Positions 63,501-64,000 of a DNA stretch of 64,000 nt are shown here, piece by piece. The position numbers were made by a program, and so were the translations under genes. Position 1 is the stretch's first letter, and each line of letters begins with the position of its first letter. This stretch comes from Hetaerina americana. Taxonomy: Eukaryota; Arthropoda; Insecta; Odonata; Calopterygidae. The stretch spans positions 1 through 64,000 of the forward strand of contig JAKTNV010000640.1 of NCBI GenBank assembly GCA_022747635.1, given 5' to 3'. The notes beneath the pieces are model-generated. The model made no database searches, was not told where the DNA came from, and was given only the letters and a program-made list of their open reading frames with translations.

Positions 63501-64000
63501 ATGAAATAAATGCCTTGTATACACCTCAAACATTCACTCTAAAACAGAAGATTGTTTTTTTTCGCAATATTTTTAGAAATTTGGGCTCTTTAAGAAACAT
63601 TAACACTAGCGCTGAAGCATCTTTTATGCTCATTTCTTGTCTTTCAGGATTAATTCTGGGTTTTATTTTGTTTATTTGATGAAAATGAACAACAATACAC
63701 ACCATGGAAACATTTTTGTTTGATTTGTGTCAAGTGAGATTTTCACCTAGAACCCAAAGGGGAGGGGGTATTGGCACTTTTCATGGAAAAATGTGAAAAA
63801 TTAAATTTTCTAAAAATGAAATAAATGCCTTCTAAACACCTCAAACATTCACTCTAAAACAGAAGATTGTGGTTTTTCGCAATATTTTTAGAAATTTGGG
63901 CTCTTTTAGTAACATTAACACTTGCGCTGAAGCATCTTTTATGCTCATTTCTTGTCTTTCAGGATTATTTCTGGGTTTTATTTGTTTATTTGATGAAAAT

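Larger units (their letters stand above)
1..64000 (+). repeat. Satellite DNA array, ~312-313 bp monomer, ~205 tandem copies
   Basis: The same ~312-313 bp sequence recurs head to tail from the first base to the last, always in one orientation. The landmark TTGTTGTTTTTCGC appears at 257, 570, 883, 1196, 1509 and so on to about 63867, with spacing almost always 307-315 bp. Every monomer carries the same ordered landmarks: ATTTTTAGAAATTT, AGCGCT, a TTTCTTGTCTTTCAG block, ACACACCATGG, GTCGAGTGAGATTTTCACC, a G-tract and AAATTTCTAAAAAT. There is no unique DNA, transposon or gene between copies. This is a classical satellite array of a eukaryotic genome. The monomer size is about twice a short nucleosome repeat, a common satellite property, but I cannot name the family or species. 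Position at a centromere is possible but not shown by the sequence. Confidence 0.97.
57627..64000 (+). repeat. Divergent monomer region at right end
   Basis: About 20 complete monomers and part of one more, from 57627 to the window end. They do not follow A, B or C order and carry many variants rare elsewhere: CAGGATACATTC, ACACCTTGGATAC, CATTTATTG, GGATTGTGTCGAG, CACTTGCGCTG and TTAATTTTTCT. Indels are more frequent, for example loss of TATTGG after the G-tract at about 59404. Monomer length stays near 312 bp. This pattern fits the edge of an array or an older, less homogenised segment. No gene is seen. Confidence 0.75.

Noticed and set aside
1..64000. Large family of 61-105 residue membrane-like or basic peptides encoded by tandem genes
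   Set aside because: All are the same monomer read in different frames. Indels shift frames without compensation, and the hydrophobic residues follow from T-rich codons. I list none as CDS.
1..64000. CRISPR array or phage-like direct repeats
   Set aside because: The repeat unit is ~312 bp with no unique spacers. Units abut directly and vary along their whole length, unlike short constant repeats with variable spacers.
1..64000. LTR retrotransposon or other mobile element as the source of the repeat
   Set aside because: No long terminal repeats, primer-binding site, target-site duplications, terminal inverted repeats or transposase/reverse-transcriptase-like frames were seen. The array is purely tandem. 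Ancient origin from an element cannot be excluded but has no support here.

Overview
The whole 64 kb window is one uninterrupted head-to-tail array of an AT-rich satellite DNA. The monomer is about 312-313 bp and there are roughly 205 copies, all in the same orientation. No protein-coding gene, RNA gene, transposon insertion, CRISPR array or unique spacer could be recognised. The many short open frames on both strands are the same few frames recurring at the monomer period, and I treat them as by-products of the repeat. A long, homogeneous, hierarchically organised array of this kind points to a eukaryotic chromosome, for example a centromeric, pericentromeric, subtelomeric or other heterochromatic block. 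The sequence alone does not tell me the clade, and I do not recognise the monomer as a named satellite family.

The interest lies in the higher-order structure. Monomers fall into recognisable variant types, and runs of types recur in fixed order. I use working labels, with monomer starts set at the recurring TTGTTGTTTTTCGC landmark. Module A is about 12 monomers (3.75 kb), module B about 10 monomers (3.1 kb) and module C about 12 monomers (3.75 kb). Layout: 1-2750 mixed monomers with a dimer duplication; 2751-7122 A-like; 7123-12119 a 16-monomer unit (4,997 bp) repeated with the same spacing from 12120 to about 16.5 kb, after which A continues to 18676; 18677-19297 a two-monomer linker; 19298-22420 B; 22421-26167 C; 26168-29291 B; 29292-33042 A plus the end of B; 33043-36165 A; 36166-38039 second part of B; 38040-40849 A; 40850-42411 linker monomers; 42412-45530 C (shortened); 45531-48967 B with one extra monomer; 48968-50742 C-like mosaic with one truncated monomer; 50743-53238 B; 53239-57626 A-derived, containing most of an 8-monomer tandem duplication; 57627-64000 more divergent monomers.

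The segment from about 15.9 to 29.3 kb is collinear with about 38.0 to 49.0 kb, apart from gains and losses of whole monomers. That is the expected footprint of unequal crossing-over or gene conversion in register with the monomer. Within each monomer I see a 14-bp inverted repeat able to form a hairpin across monomer junctions, a G-tract of very variable length, three CpG sites that often decay to TpG or CpA, phased A/T tracts, a good 3' splice-site-like sequence and AATAAA motifs on both strands. I found no previously undescribed gene system. What is notable is the nested repeat architecture and its record of recombination. All comparisons were made by eye, so the block boundaries are approximate.
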